Below, one piece after another: positions 29,627-39,195 of a DNA stretch of 64,000 bases; within the stretch, counting starts at the first letter, position 1, and each line of letters opens with the position of its first letter. Position numbers and translations under genes: made by a program. This DNA comes from Woeseiaceae bacterium (lineage in GTDB: Bacteria > Pseudomonadota > Gammaproteobacteria > Steroidobacterales > Woeseiaceae), in contig JANQMR010000019.1 of assembly GCA_028279985.1 (NCBI GenBank), positions 1-64,000 on the forward strand. The letters are read 5' to 3'. Below the pieces are notes generated by a model. The model did not search any database and was not told the DNA's origin. It saw nothing but the letters and a program-made list of their open reading frames with translations.

Positions 29627-29663
29627 GGTGGCGTTTTTGGTAACGTTTTTGGGTAAGGTTTTT
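29627..29663 (+). repeat. 12-13-bp tandem repeat, 3 copies
   Basis: The units ggtggcgttttt, ggtaacgtttttg and ggtaaggttttt are consecutive, followed by a start of a fourth (ggtta). They lie about 45 bp before the PGPGW gene start. Confidence 0.8.
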
Positions 29664-29709
29664 GGTTATAGTCTGTCGCATCGCGCCGACTCGGCAAGGG
29701 TGAACCCGG

Positions 29710-29979
29710 ATGATGCGTAAAGTCATCGACGTGACCTACAGGACCGCGAGACGAATCGTCGTCATCGCCGTCGGTTCGACGGTGCTTTTGATCGGCATCG
29801 TCATGATCGTATTTCCGGGTCCGGCAATCATCGCCATACCCGTCGGTCTCGCGATCCTGGGCATCGAATTCGCCTGGGCACGTCGCTGGCTCAGACATGT
29901 CCGGGAGCGCATCAGCAACAGCAACGCCGGCAACCGCGCCAAACGCGCCGAGGCGCATCGTGATCGCGCCGAATCCTGA
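29710..29979 (+). CDS. PGPGW family transmembrane protein
   Basis: 89 residues. There is one long hydrophobic region (about residues 16-52) containing 'MIVFPGPAIIAIPVGLAILG' and then 'EFAWARRWL', the signature of the PGPGW family (two membrane passes around Pro-Gly-Pro). The C-terminus is basic and polar. The family is of unknown function and common in proteobacteria. The start is ATGATG, and either codon may be used. Confidence 0.88.
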   Translation: MMRKVIDVTYRTARRIVVIAVGSTVLLIGIVMIVFPGPAIIAIPVGLAILGIEFAWARRWLRHVRERISNSNAGNRAKRAEAHRDRAES

Positions 29980-30299
29980 CGGGACCTGCGATCGAGGCGA
30001 AACGGGCAAAGGCAAAGGCGCGGGACTGAGGACGAACGGGCTGAACGGGCGACGACGGGCAGGGCAAAAAAGAAGGCGCCGGAGTGCTGAAACCTAAGAC
30101 TGAATCAGCGGGCCGGTCCGACACGGAGCGGACTCCGGCGCCCAGAGTTTAACGGCAGGGGGGATGCCGCCGGGCCTTCCTGGCCCGTTTCAGGGCTGGT
30201 CTTCCAATCAGCCCGTTTTCGATGCGTACGGCAGGCACAGGTAATCGGGGGGGAGAGAAAACCTGCGCGACGACGCACCGATCCGGCAGCCAGCGGCAA
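29980..30299. other. Intergenic region with structured element
   Basis: This 320-bp region has no supported gene. Besides the branched hairpin at 30075-30142 it contains short inverted repeats: GGGCC/GGCCC near 30172-30186, CGGCA/TGCCG near 30153-30169, and GGGCTG/CAGCCC near 30193-30214. The density of stems suggests a structured transcript, most likely from the minus strand because U-rich sequence follows the large stem in that direction. Confidence 0.5.
30075..30142 (-). terminator. Branched stem with U-tract (terminator or sRNA 3' end)
   Basis: A perfect 11-bp stem, GGCGCCGGAGT (30075-30085) with ACTCCGGCGCC (30132-30142), encloses two smaller hairpins (GCTGA/TCAGC at 30086-30109 and TCCG/CGGA at 30117-30127). 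Read on the minus strand it is followed by TTCTTTTTTG, as in an intrinsic terminator. It would end transcripts from the small gene at 30584-30300 or be the end of a small RNA. Confidence 0.55.
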
Positions 30300-30584
30300 T
30301 CAGCGGCTGGCTACCATGATCTCTTTATTTGGGGCTTCCAGCCGCTTATCAAGCGCCTCCTGCACGCTGTCCGCGATGGCGCGACTGGCGATGTCCGCCG
30401 CCTCACGGTTCGCCGTTTCCGCGAAGATCCGGCTCCGAGCCGCCGCCGACTCCGTGGCGCCCGGTACCGGAAACGTCATCTCGACGATCCCGCGGTTGTC
30501 GGACCTGTCCGTCACTGCGATCGCGACGACGGCGAGCAAGGCACCGGCTAGACCGATTCCATTCCTGATTTTCTGCGCTGACAT
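30300..30584 (-). CDS. Small exported protein of unknown function
   Basis: 94 residues. An AGGA ribosome site lies 7 nt before the ATG. A hydrophobic N-terminal segment (about residues 9-25) could be a signal or anchor. The rest is Ala/Glu/Arg-rich and helical. I recognise no family. The gene is supported by its ribosome site, its signal-like N-terminus and the terminator-like structure downstream. Confidence 0.6.
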   Translation of the reverse strand: MSAQKIRNGIGLAGALLAVVAIAVTDRSDNRGIVEMTFPVPGATESAAARSRIFAETANREAADIASRAIADSVQEALDKRLEAPNKEIMVASR

Positions 30585-30714
30585 GACTGTTCCTTATGAT
30601 GTCCCGCGCGGCGCGTTGCGCCGCATTGTAGCCAGAGATGTCTCGTCTAATGCATAAGGCGTGCCAACTCAATTTCTCTTTTTAAAACAGCGGATTAAGC
30701 AGTTTACTGCCGTC

Positions 30715-30765
30715 ACGATATTTCGTTAGTTACGAAATATCGTAGGCGGATTTACGGAATTTCGT
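30715..30765. promoter_or_regulatory. Palindromic operator of the PAS-sigma54 activator gene
   Basis: Perfect 12-bp arms ACGATATTTCGT (30715-30726) and ACGAAATATCGT (30732-30743) are separated by 5 bp. A third related site, ACGGAATTTCGT (30754-30765), ends 13 bp before the start codon. Each half is itself nearly palindromic. The placement suggests autoregulation by the encoded Fis-type HTH protein. Confidence 0.65.
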
Positions 30766-30778
30766 TTATGCTGGCGGC

Positions 30779-32581
<1,803 letters not shown>

Positions 32582-32659
32582 TTCCCGCCGCGTCGCGGAT
32601 CGCAGCCCTGGCCGCGGGCGATGGCTGTAGTAGAATCCGGCCGCACACGGAGATTCGCC

Positions 32660-33247
32660 ATGCGCCTGGTACTGGCACTGCTGTTCGTCATCCCTCTGAC
32701 CGTGGCGGCCGAGACGGCCTACGTCACGGACAACCTCAGGTTGGGACTACACCGGGCCGAAGACACCAGCGACCGGGCCTTCCGCACGCTCGAATCCGGT
32801 CAGGAGATCGAAATCCTGTCGCGGACCCGGAATTACGCGCACGTCCGCCTGCCGGACGGTACCGCAGGTTATGTCAAGGCGGCCTATCTGGTCACCGAGA
32901 AGCCGGCAAGACTCGTGGTTGCCGAAACCCGGGCCGAAGCGGACCGGATTGCGGCGGAGCTCGAAGCGCTGCGCCGGTCCCTTGCCGATCCCGCCGCGAA
33001 AATCGACGCGCTCAGGCTCGAGGTCGATGGCCTTACATCCGACGCCGACCGGCGCGAACTGCGAATTACCGAGCTAGAGGCCGACAATGCCGATCTCAGG
33101 CGGCATCAGGAACAATTCCGGTTCAGTCTGCCGCTCAACTGGGTTGCCGGCGCCGCTCTCGCCTGTCTGGTCGGCGGGTTCCTCGCCGGGCTGTGGTGGG
33201 TGGACTATCGCAGTCGCAAGCGCCACGGCGGTACTCGCATCTACTGA
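32660..33247 (+). CDS. TIGR04211 family SH3 domain protein
   Basis: 195 residues from the ATG at 32660. A signal peptide (about 1-17, ending AAA/E) is followed by a bacterial SH3 domain ('YVTDNLRLGLHRAEDTSDRAFRTLESGQEIEIL', 'YAHVRLPDGTAGYVKAAYL'), a coiled coil (about 85-155), and a C-terminal membrane helix (about 163-185) with a basic tail. This order matches TIGR04211 (E. coli YgiM-like) proteins, envelope proteins of unknown exact role. It is 78 bp downstream of the sigma54 activator. Confidence 0.9.
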   Translation: MRLVLALLFVIPLTVAAETAYVTDNLRLGLHRAEDTSDRAFRTLESGQEIEILSRTRNYAHVRLPDGTAGYVKAAYLVTEKPARLVVAETRAEADRIAAELEALRRSLADPAAKIDALRLEVDGLTSDADRRELRITELEADNADLRRHQEQFRFSLPLNWVAGAALACLVGGFLAGLWWVDYRSRKRHGGTRIY

Positions 33248-33507
33248 TCCGCCCGAAGCCGCGGACGGCCGACTGTTTGCGCCGATCCATTCCTGCCGGT
33301 CGACAAACTGTCGCGTGCCTTGGCCCGGCTTGGTCGATTCCGGTGTGCCGGCTCACGATATCGCCGGTTAATTCCCCTGGGTTATATACGGATAAGCACA
33401 AAATCGTTCTGCGACACCCGGGCGCCGATTAGGGTTTCGGCATCCACGGCCGGTGACTCCTAGAGGAGCGCCGTCCCTTAGTCCCGCCCTGATACGGAGT
33501 TCCGACG

Positions 33508-35316
33508 ATGAGCCCGAGCGCGGCACAGACATTACCCACGGTGCTCGACCCGGAGCAGACGAACCGCGTTGCGGCCGCCGTCGACGGGCTGACCCCGGAG
33601 CAGCTCCACTGGGTCAGCGGCTACGCTGCAGGTCTCGCCGCGCGCGGGACTCGGCCCGCGACGGCGCCCGCAACGCCTGTGGAGCGGCAGGCGCCGACCC
33701 TGACGGTGTTGTACGGCTCGCAAACCGGCAACGGCAAACGTGTCGCAGAGGAGCTGGCGGCGGGCGCCCGCCAGCAGGGTCATGAGGTCAAGCTCGGCAG
33801 CCTGGCCGGCTACCGGCCGGCGCAGCTCAGGAAAGAATCGCTGCTCGGCCTGGTCGTGAGCACCCACGGCGAGGGTGATCCGCCCGACGACGCGGAACTG
33901 TTTCACGAATACCTGATGTCGGACAGGGCGCCGTCGCTCAAGCACCTGAAATTCACGGTACTCGCGCTCGGCGACAGCAGCTACGTCAATTTCTGCGAGA
34001 CCGGACGTGAGTTCGACCGCAGGTTCGCCGAACTCGGTGCCGAACGGATCGCGCCGACGGTCGAATGCGACGTGGATTTCGCGGCGCCCGCGGCGGGCTG
34101 GTCGCAATCGGTGCTTGCGGGCCTTCCGGAGTTGCTGCCGGCTAAAGCCGCGGCACAACCGCAACTGCATGCCGTACCCAGCACGAGCTCTGCCGACGCC
34201 TATGACAAACACCGGCCCTTCGAAGCCGAAGTGCTGGCCAACCAGCAGATCACGACCTCGGATGCGGGCCGGGACGTACGTCACATCGAGCTGTCGATCG
34301 AAGGCTCCGGCATCCGGTACGAGCCCGGCGACTCGCTGGCCGTGCTGATATCCAACCCGCCCGCGCTGGTTGCCGAACTCCTGGACGTCCTGGAGCTCGA
34401 CGGCGACCGGTCCGTCGAGATCGATGGCAATACCATGACACTGGCCGAAGCCTTGTCCGACGAGCTCGAGATCACCGCGCTGAATCAGGGTTTTCTCAAG
34501 ACCTGGGCGGAACTCTGCGGCGACGAGGCGCTTGCCCGACTGTTGCGGGACGACGGCCGCGCTGCGTTACGCGAAACCATGGAAACACACCAGGTCATCG
34601 ACGTCGTTCGCAAGTATCCGGCGAAAATCGACGCGCCTGCATTGGTCCGAGCACTCAGGCCGCTTGCGGCTCGAAGTTACTCGATTGCGTCGAGTCTCGA
34701 AGCCAATCCCGACGAGGTCCATCTGACGGTCGCCGCCGTTCGGTATCGGGCCTTCGGCCGCGAACACTGGGGCGCCGCCTCGACCCATCTCGCCGACCGG
34801 GTGGCGGCCGGCGACCGGGTTCGCGTCTACGTCGAACGGAATCCCCGTTTTCGCCTGCCGGACGACGACTCGACGCCGATCATCATGATCGGACCGGGAA
34901 CCGGTGTGGCGCCGTTCAGGGCCTTCGTCGAGGAGCGCGCCGAACGCGGCGCCGATGGCGATAGCTGGCTGTTTTTCGGCAACCGCGAGCTGCGCAACGA
35001 TTTCCTGTACCAGCTCGAATGGCGCCGGCATCTTCGCGACGGCAGCCTCGGACGGCTCGACGTGGCGTTTTCGCGCGACCAGGCCGACAAGATCTACGTT
35101 CAGCACCGAATCGCCGAGCGCGGCGCCGACGTCTACGAGTGGCTGGAGCGCGGCGCCCGGGTTTATGTTTGCGGCGACGCCAAGCAGATGGCCGGCGACG
35201 TGCACGAAGCGCTGCGCGAGGTGCTGACGGCCCACGGCGGGCTGGACCCGGCGGCGGCGGAAGCGCGCCTGAAGGCGATGCGCCGGTCCGGACACTATCA
35301 ACGGGACGTGTACTGA
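33508..35316 (+). CDS. cysJ: Sulfite reductase (NADPH) flavoprotein alpha subunit
   Basis: 602 residues, the usual length. It delivers NADPH electrons through FAD and FMN to the CysI hemoprotein in assimilatory sulfite reduction. A flavodoxin domain (about 68-215) has 'LYGSQTGNGKRVAEEL' and 'STHGEGDPPDDAELF'. FAD-binding follows with 'RSYSIASSLEANPDEVHLTV', and the NADPH domain with 'MIGPGTGVAPFRAF' and 'FFGNRELRNDFLY'; it ends '...SGHYQRDVY', typical of CysJ. A ribosome site (ACGGAG) precedes the ATG. Its TGA shares one base with the ATG of cysI (TGATG), so translation is coupled. Confidence 0.97.
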   Translation: MSPSAAQTLPTVLDPEQTNRVAAAVDGLTPEQLHWVSGYAAGLAARGTRPATAPATPVERQAPTLTVLYGSQTGNGKRVAEELAAGARQQGHEVKLGSLAGYRPAQLRKESLLGLVVSTHGEGDPPDDAELFHEYLMSDRAPSLKHLKFTVLALGDSSYVNFCETGREFDRRFAELGAERIAPTVECDVDFAAPAAGWSQSVLAGLPELLPAKAAAQPQLHAVPSTSSADAYDKHRPFEAEVLANQQITTSDAGRDVRHIELSIEGSGIRYEPGDSLAVLISNPPALVAELLDVLELDGDRSVEIDGNTMTLAEALSDELEITALNQGFLKTWAELCGDEALARLLRDDGRAALRETMETHQVIDVVRKYPAKIDAPALVRALRPLAARSYSIASSLEANPDEVHLTVAAVRYRAFGREHWGAASTHLADRVAAGDRVRVYVERNPRFRLPDDDSTPIIMIGPGTGVAPFRAFVEERAERGADGDSWLFFGNRELRNDFLYQLEWRRHLRDGSLGRLDVAFSRDQADKIYVQHRIAERGADVYEWLERGARVYVCGDAKQMAGDVHEALREVLTAHGGLDPAAAEARLKAMRRSGHYQRDVY

Positions 35317-37157
35317 TGGCGGATGCGCCGCAAAGCGACGTCGAGCGCATCAAGAACGCCAGCCGGCGCTTGCGCGGCACGCTCGCCGAAAGTCTGGCCG
35401 ACCCGGTTACCGGCGCGCTGGCCGAGGACGATACCCAACTGTCCAAGTTTCACGGTATCTATCAGCAAGACGATCGCGACGTACGCGCCGAACGCCAGCG
35501 ACGGCGCCTGGAGCCCGACTACAGCTTCATGATTCGCGCGCGCGTGCCCGGGGGCGTGCTGAGCACGGCGCAGTGGCTGAACATGGACGACATCGCCAAC
35601 CGCTACGCGAATCGTTCGATCCGGATCACGACCAGGCAGGCGCTGCAACTGCACGGCGTGTTGAAACGGAATCTCAAGCAAAGCATCGCCGACATCAATT
35701 CGCAGATGATGGACACGCTGGCCGCTTGCGGCGACGTCAACCGAAACGTCATGTCGCCGCCCTTGCCGATGCGCTCCGCCGTGTATCAGGCGGTGCTGGC
35801 CGATGCCCGCGAGCTGAGCCGGCACCTGACGCCGGCAACGCGTGCCTACCACGAGATCTGGCTGGACGGCGAGAAGCTCGACGTCGATCAAGCCAATTTG
35901 AATCAAGGTGATATCTCATCCCCGGGAAAGAGCGCGGTCGAAGCCAAGCTGAATCAAGGTGATATCTCCTCCCCACGAGAGGGTGAGGACGAGGCTCAGC
36001 CGCCTGCCGGCGTCCTGCCGCGCGGGGCCGAGGATGAGGCCGAGCCGATCTACGGCAATACCTACCTGCCGCGCAAGTTCAAGACCGCTTTTGCCGTGCC
36101 GCCGCAAAACGACGTCGACGTCTACGCACAGGATCTGGGTTTCATCGCGATAGTCGAGGCGGGTGAACTCGTCGGCTACAACGTGACCGTCGGCGGCGGC
36201 ATGGGCATGTCACATGGCGAGACCGGGACCTATCCGAGGCTTGCCGACGTGATGGGGTTCGTCGAGCGCGAAGACGTCTTGCCGGTGGCCGAGGCAGTAG
36301 TCACGACCCAGCGCGACCACGGCGACAGGACCGATCGCAAACATGCGCGGCTCAAATACACGATAGACGACCGGGGGCTCGACTGGTTTCGCCGGGAAGT
36401 TGCAAGCCGGTCCGGTGCGACGATTGCCGAGCCCCGCAGCTTCGAGTTTACCGGCAACGGCGATGTCTACGGCTGGCAGCGCGACGAGCAGGGCAACTGG
36501 CATTACACCCTGTTCGTGGAAAACGGCCGGGTGGCGGACTTCGACGGTTTGCCGCTGATGTCGGGTTTGCGGGCGCTGGCCCGCGCGCATCGCGGCCATT
36601 TCCGCTTGACGCCGAATCAGAATCTGATCGTCAGCGAAGTAGCCGACGGCGACAAGGCCGCGGTCGTCGAATTGCTGGACCGATACGGCATCGCCAACGA
36701 CAGCCAGGCGACGCCGCTCAGGCTGCACTCGATGGCTTGCGTGGCCTTCCCGACCTGCGGGCTGGCGATGGCGGAAAGCGAACGTTATCTGCCGTCCCTG
36801 ATCGACCGCATCGACGAGGAGATGGCCGCCCTGGGGCTGTCCGAGGAACCGATCACAGTCCGGATGACCGGCTGTCCGAACGGTTGTGCCAGGCCCTACA
36901 TCGCCGAGATCGGGCTCGTCGGCAAGGGTCCTGGCCGATACAACCTGTACCTGGGCGCGGGATTCGCGGGGGAGCGATTGAACAGCCCGTATCGGGAGAA
37001 CATCGACGAACGGGAAATCCTGGCCGCGCTGCGGCCGCTGTTCGGTAGTTACGCCGAGAAGCGCCGGTCCGGCGAGCGTTTCGGCGATTTCCTCGTGCGC
37101 GAGGCGATCGTGCCCGAAGTGCGGCGCGGCCGCGATTTCCATACCGCAACGGTCTGA
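35316..37157 (+). CDS. cysI: Sulfite reductase (NADPH) hemoprotein beta subunit, with insertion
   Basis: 613 residues, about 40 longer than E. coli CysI. It reduces sulfite to sulfide at a coupled siroheme and 4Fe-4S centre. Conserved parts are 'HGIYQQDDRD', 'TTRQALQLHGVLK', 'CGDVNRNVM', 'TYLPRKFKTAFAVPPQNDVDVYAQDLGF' and the cluster ligands 'CVAFPTC' and 'TGCPNGC'. The extra length is an insertion at about residues 192-243, between the 'WLDGEK' strand and 'EPIYGNTYLP', made of a duplicated LNQGDISSP motif and an acidic Pro-rich stretch. All catalytic residues seem intact. The start is fixed by overlap with cysJ; an upstream open frame is a shadow. Confidence 0.96.
   Translation: MADAPQSDVERIKNASRRLRGTLAESLADPVTGALAEDDTQLSKFHGIYQQDDRDVRAERQRRRLEPDYSFMIRARVPGGVLSTAQWLNMDDIANRYANRSIRITTRQALQLHGVLKRNLKQSIADINSQMMDTLAACGDVNRNVMSPPLPMRSAVYQAVLADARELSRHLTPATRAYHEIWLDGEKLDVDQANLNQGDISSPGKSAVEAKLNQGDISSPREGEDEAQPPAGVLPRGAEDEAEPIYGNTYLPRKFKTAFAVPPQNDVDVYAQDLGFIAIVEAGELVGYNVTVGGGMGMSHGETGTYPRLADVMGFVEREDVLPVAEAVVTTQRDHGDRTDRKHARLKYTIDDRGLDWFRREVASRSGATIAEPRSFEFTGNGDVYGWQRDEQGNWHYTLFVENGRVADFDGLPLMSGLRALARAHRGHFRLTPNQNLIVSEVADGDKAAVVELLDRYGIANDSQATPLRLHSMACVAFPTCGLAMAESERYLPSLIDRIDEEMAALGLSEEPITVRMTGCPNGCARPYIAEIGLVGKGPGRYNLYLGAGFAGERLNSPYRENIDEREILAALRPLFGSYAEKRRSGERFGDFLVREAIVPEVRRGRDFHTATV
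35890..35974 (+). repeat. In-frame 51-bp-period repeat inside cysI
   Basis: Two 34-nt copies (35890-35923 and 35941-35974) match at 31 positions with period 51, preserving frame. Each contains GAATCAAGGTGATATCTC and a C-run. The second is followed by a gagagggtgagg motif of a kind common in intergenic repeats of other proteobacteria. Confidence 0.9.
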
Positions 37158-37166
37158 GGCGTCAAG

Positions 37167-37907
37167 ATGCACGAACCCGGAGAATCGCCCGGCCCCAATG
37201 CAGCAACCGCGGCAATCGCAAGCGGTGAAAGCACACTCGAGCCGATGACCGCCGACGAGCGCGTGGCATGGGCGCTCGAGACCCTGCCGGGCAATCATGT
37301 CGTCAGTTCCAGCTTCGGTGCGCAGGCAGCGGTCATGTTGCATCTGATGCAGCGGCACAAGCCGGGTATTCCGGTGGTGCTGATCGACACCGGTTACCTG
37401 TTTGCCGAGACCTATCGCTTCATCGATCGCTTGACCGAGCAACTCGACCTGAACCTGAAGGTGTTCAGCGCGGGCGTGTCGGCGGCCTGGCAGGAAGCGC
37501 GCCACGGCCGGCGCTGGGAACAGGGGCTCGAAGGCGTCGAGGCTTACAACCAGGAGAACAAGGTCGGGCCGATGCAACAGGCGCTGGACACACTGGAGGT
37601 CGGAACCTGGTTCGCGGGTATCCGCCGGTCACAGGCCTCCACGCGGCGCGATCGGTCGCTGATCGAAGCGCAGGGCAGTCGCTTCAAGGTGCATCCCATC
37701 GCCGACTGGAGCGACAGGGACGTGCATCGTTACCTCGTTCGGCACGATCTGCCTTATCACCCGCTCTGGCACCAGGGTTATGTTTCGATCGGCGACGTGC
37801 ACACGACCAAGACGATCCACGAGGCGGCTTCGAGCGAGGCAACCCGATTCAACGGCTTGAGGCGTGAGTGCGGCCTGCACGAAATGAATTTCGGCCAGGC
37901 TGGTTGA
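37167..37907 (+). CDS. cysH: Phosphoadenylyl-sulfate reductase
   Basis: 246 residues. It reduces PAPS to sulfite with thioredoxin. Its substrate-binding start is 'VVSSSFGAQAAVMLHLM', then 'PVVLIDTGYLFAETYRFID', 'WFAGIRRSQASTRRDRS' and the catalytic C-terminal 'ECGLHEM'. The Cys pairs that bind a 4Fe-4S cluster in APS reductases (CC...CxxC) are absent, so it is the PAPS-specific type. GAGG lies 8 nt upstream and cysI ends 9 bp before, so it is in the cysJIH operon. It ends convergent with cysB. Confidence 0.96.
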   Translation: MHEPGESPGPNAATAAIASGESTLEPMTADERVAWALETLPGNHVVSSSFGAQAAVMLHLMQRHKPGIPVVLIDTGYLFAETYRFIDRLTEQLDLNLKVFSAGVSAAWQEARHGRRWEQGLEGVEAYNQENKVGPMQQALDTLEVGTWFAGIRRSQASTRRDRSLIEAQGSRFKVHPIADWSDRDVHRYLVRHDLPYHPLWHQGYVSIGDVHTTKTIHEAASSEATRFNGLRRECGLHEMNFGQAG

Positions 37908-37937
37908 ATGTCGGCAGAGGCTCCCTAGCGAGCGTAC

Positions 37938-37999
37938 CTATAGAGGATTTCCTAATAGAGGACCTCCTATTAGAGGATTCTCTTTAGAGGATTCTCTAG
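37938..37999 (+). repeat. Imperfect 14-16-bp tandem repeat, 4 copies
   Basis: The core TAGAGGA recurs four times at a spacing of 14-16 bp between cysH and cysB. The 3' end of the cysB frame lies at the right border. It may also help end the convergent transcripts. Confidence 0.75.
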
Positions 38000-39006
38000 G
38001 CCGCGACGGTGATTCCATCGCCGCAGCCGCCGCGGGTCGGTAGCTCCGCGTCCGCGAACAGCTCGTCGATTTCCTGCTGCGAGCGCGCATGCCGGGTTTG
38101 TTCGAGTTGGTCGGCAGTGATGTGCGGTGCAAACAATTTGACGAAATCCAGCATGTACCGGCGCATGACCGCGTCGCGGCGAAAACCGATCCAGGTGGTG
38201 CTGCGGGGGAACAGGCCCACGCCGTCGACTGCGGCCAGGTCGTTACGATCGTCGCAATCGTCGGCCATGCTGGCAACGATGCCGACGCCGAGCCCCATCC
38301 GCACGTAGGTCTTGATCACGTCGGCGTCGCGCGCCGTGAAAACCACGTCGGGCTCGAGTCCCTGCTCGGCGAAAGCGCGTTTCAGCGAGGATTGACCGCC
38401 GAAGCTGAACACATAGGTCACCAGCGGGTATTCCGCGAGATCATTGAGCGTGATCTTGCGATCGATTTTGGTGAGCGCGTGATCCGCCGGAACGATGATC
38501 TTTCGATCCCAGTGATAACTCGGCACCAGCAGCAGATCGTCGAACAAGGCCTTGGAGCCGGTCGCAATCGCGAAGTCGATCTCGTTGGCGTTGACCATGT
38601 CCGCGATCTGTTCCGATGTGCCCTGGTGCAGGTTCAGGCTGACGCCGGGATAACGCTTGCGGAACTCGGCGATGATGTCCGGCAGTACGTATCTCGCCTG
38701 CGTATGCGTCGTTGCAATCGACAAGGTGCCTTCTTCCTCGTCGTAATAGTCCGAAGCGAGGCTTCTGATGTTGTCCACTTCCTGCATGATCAGTCGCGCG
38801 CGGGCGATCACCTGTTCCCCCGCCGACGTAATCCCCCCGAGACTCTTGCCCTTGCGCGTGAACAACTGCAATCCGAGTTCTTCTTCGAGTAACTTGAGCT
38901 GTTTGCTGACACCGGGCTGCGATGTGTACAGCCGGTCCGCCGCTGCGGTTATGTTCAAGCCGTTGTCTACGATCGCCAGCAAATATTTGAGTTGTTGTAA
39001 TTTCAT
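37996..39006 (-). CDS. cysB: LysR-type transcriptional regulator CysB
   Basis: 336 residues. It starts MKLQQLKYLLAIVDNGLNITAAADRLYTSQPGVSKQ, the N-terminal helix-turn-helix of the CysB/Cbl group. The effector domain has 'ATTHTQARYVLPD' (sulfate or acetylserine-binding Thr-Thr-His-Thr), 'LHQGTSEQIADMV' and 'GLGVGIVASMA'. It activates sulfate-assimilation genes when N-acetylserine signals cysteine shortage. It lies between cysJIH and cysGK, both probable targets. CysB and the shorter-ranged Cbl are hard to separate by eye, but its position favours CysB. Confidence 0.93.
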   Translation of the reverse strand: MKLQQLKYLLAIVDNGLNITAAADRLYTSQPGVSKQLKLLEEELGLQLFTRKGKSLGGITSAGEQVIARARLIMQEVDNIRSLASDYYDEEEGTLSIATTHTQARYVLPDIIAEFRKRYPGVSLNLHQGTSEQIADMVNANEIDFAIATGSKALFDDLLLVPSYHWDRKIIVPADHALTKIDRKITLNDLAEYPLVTYVFSFGGQSSLKRAFAEQGLEPDVVFTARDADVIKTYVRMGLGVGIVASMADDCDDRNDLAAVDGVGLFPRSTTWIGFRRDAVMRRYMLDFVKLFAPHITADQLEQTRHARSQQEIDELFADAELPTRGGCGDGITVAA

Positions 39007-39195
39007 GATTCTCGCTTGCCGCTGCGATCTGAACTCAGACCCGCGAAACGGGTATTCGTTTCGGCCATCCGGCAATTTGATGTAATGAACACGAAGCGCG
39101 CTATATAACACAGTTGCATATCGGCAGAAATACTCCGTCTTTTTGGGAGACGGCATCACTGTCTATAGTTGCGATAGTTGCACCCGAGACTTTCA
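39007..39195. promoter_or_regulatory. Divergent cysB/cysG control region
   Basis: This is an AT-richer 189-bp spacer. A hairpin, CCGTCT (39135-39140) with AGACGG (39148-39153), lies upstream of cysG. A TATAGT -10-like box at 39164-39169 lies within a 9-bp tandem repeat (39165-39182). The cysB side has TATATA near 39103-39108. CysB binding here is expected from its known role but no site can be proven by eye. Confidence 0.45.
39165..39182 (+). repeat. 9-bp tandem repeat, 2 copies
   Basis: atagttgcg is followed by atagttgca, 14 bp before the cysG start codon. Confidence 0.7.

Noticed and set aside
30075..30142. Branched stem as a known housekeeping RNA (SRP, tmRNA, 6S, RNase P)
   Set aside because: None of the conserved sequence blocks of these RNAs is present.
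33248..33507. Riboswitch upstream of cysJ
   Set aside because: No SAM-riboswitch-like kink-turn or conserved core was found in the 260-bp spacer; gammaproteobacterial cys genes are normally controlled by CysB instead.
35019..35315. Upstream extension of cysI into cysJ
   Set aside because: It is Arg-rich shadow sequence of the cysJ end; the TGATG coupling gives a natural start at 35316.
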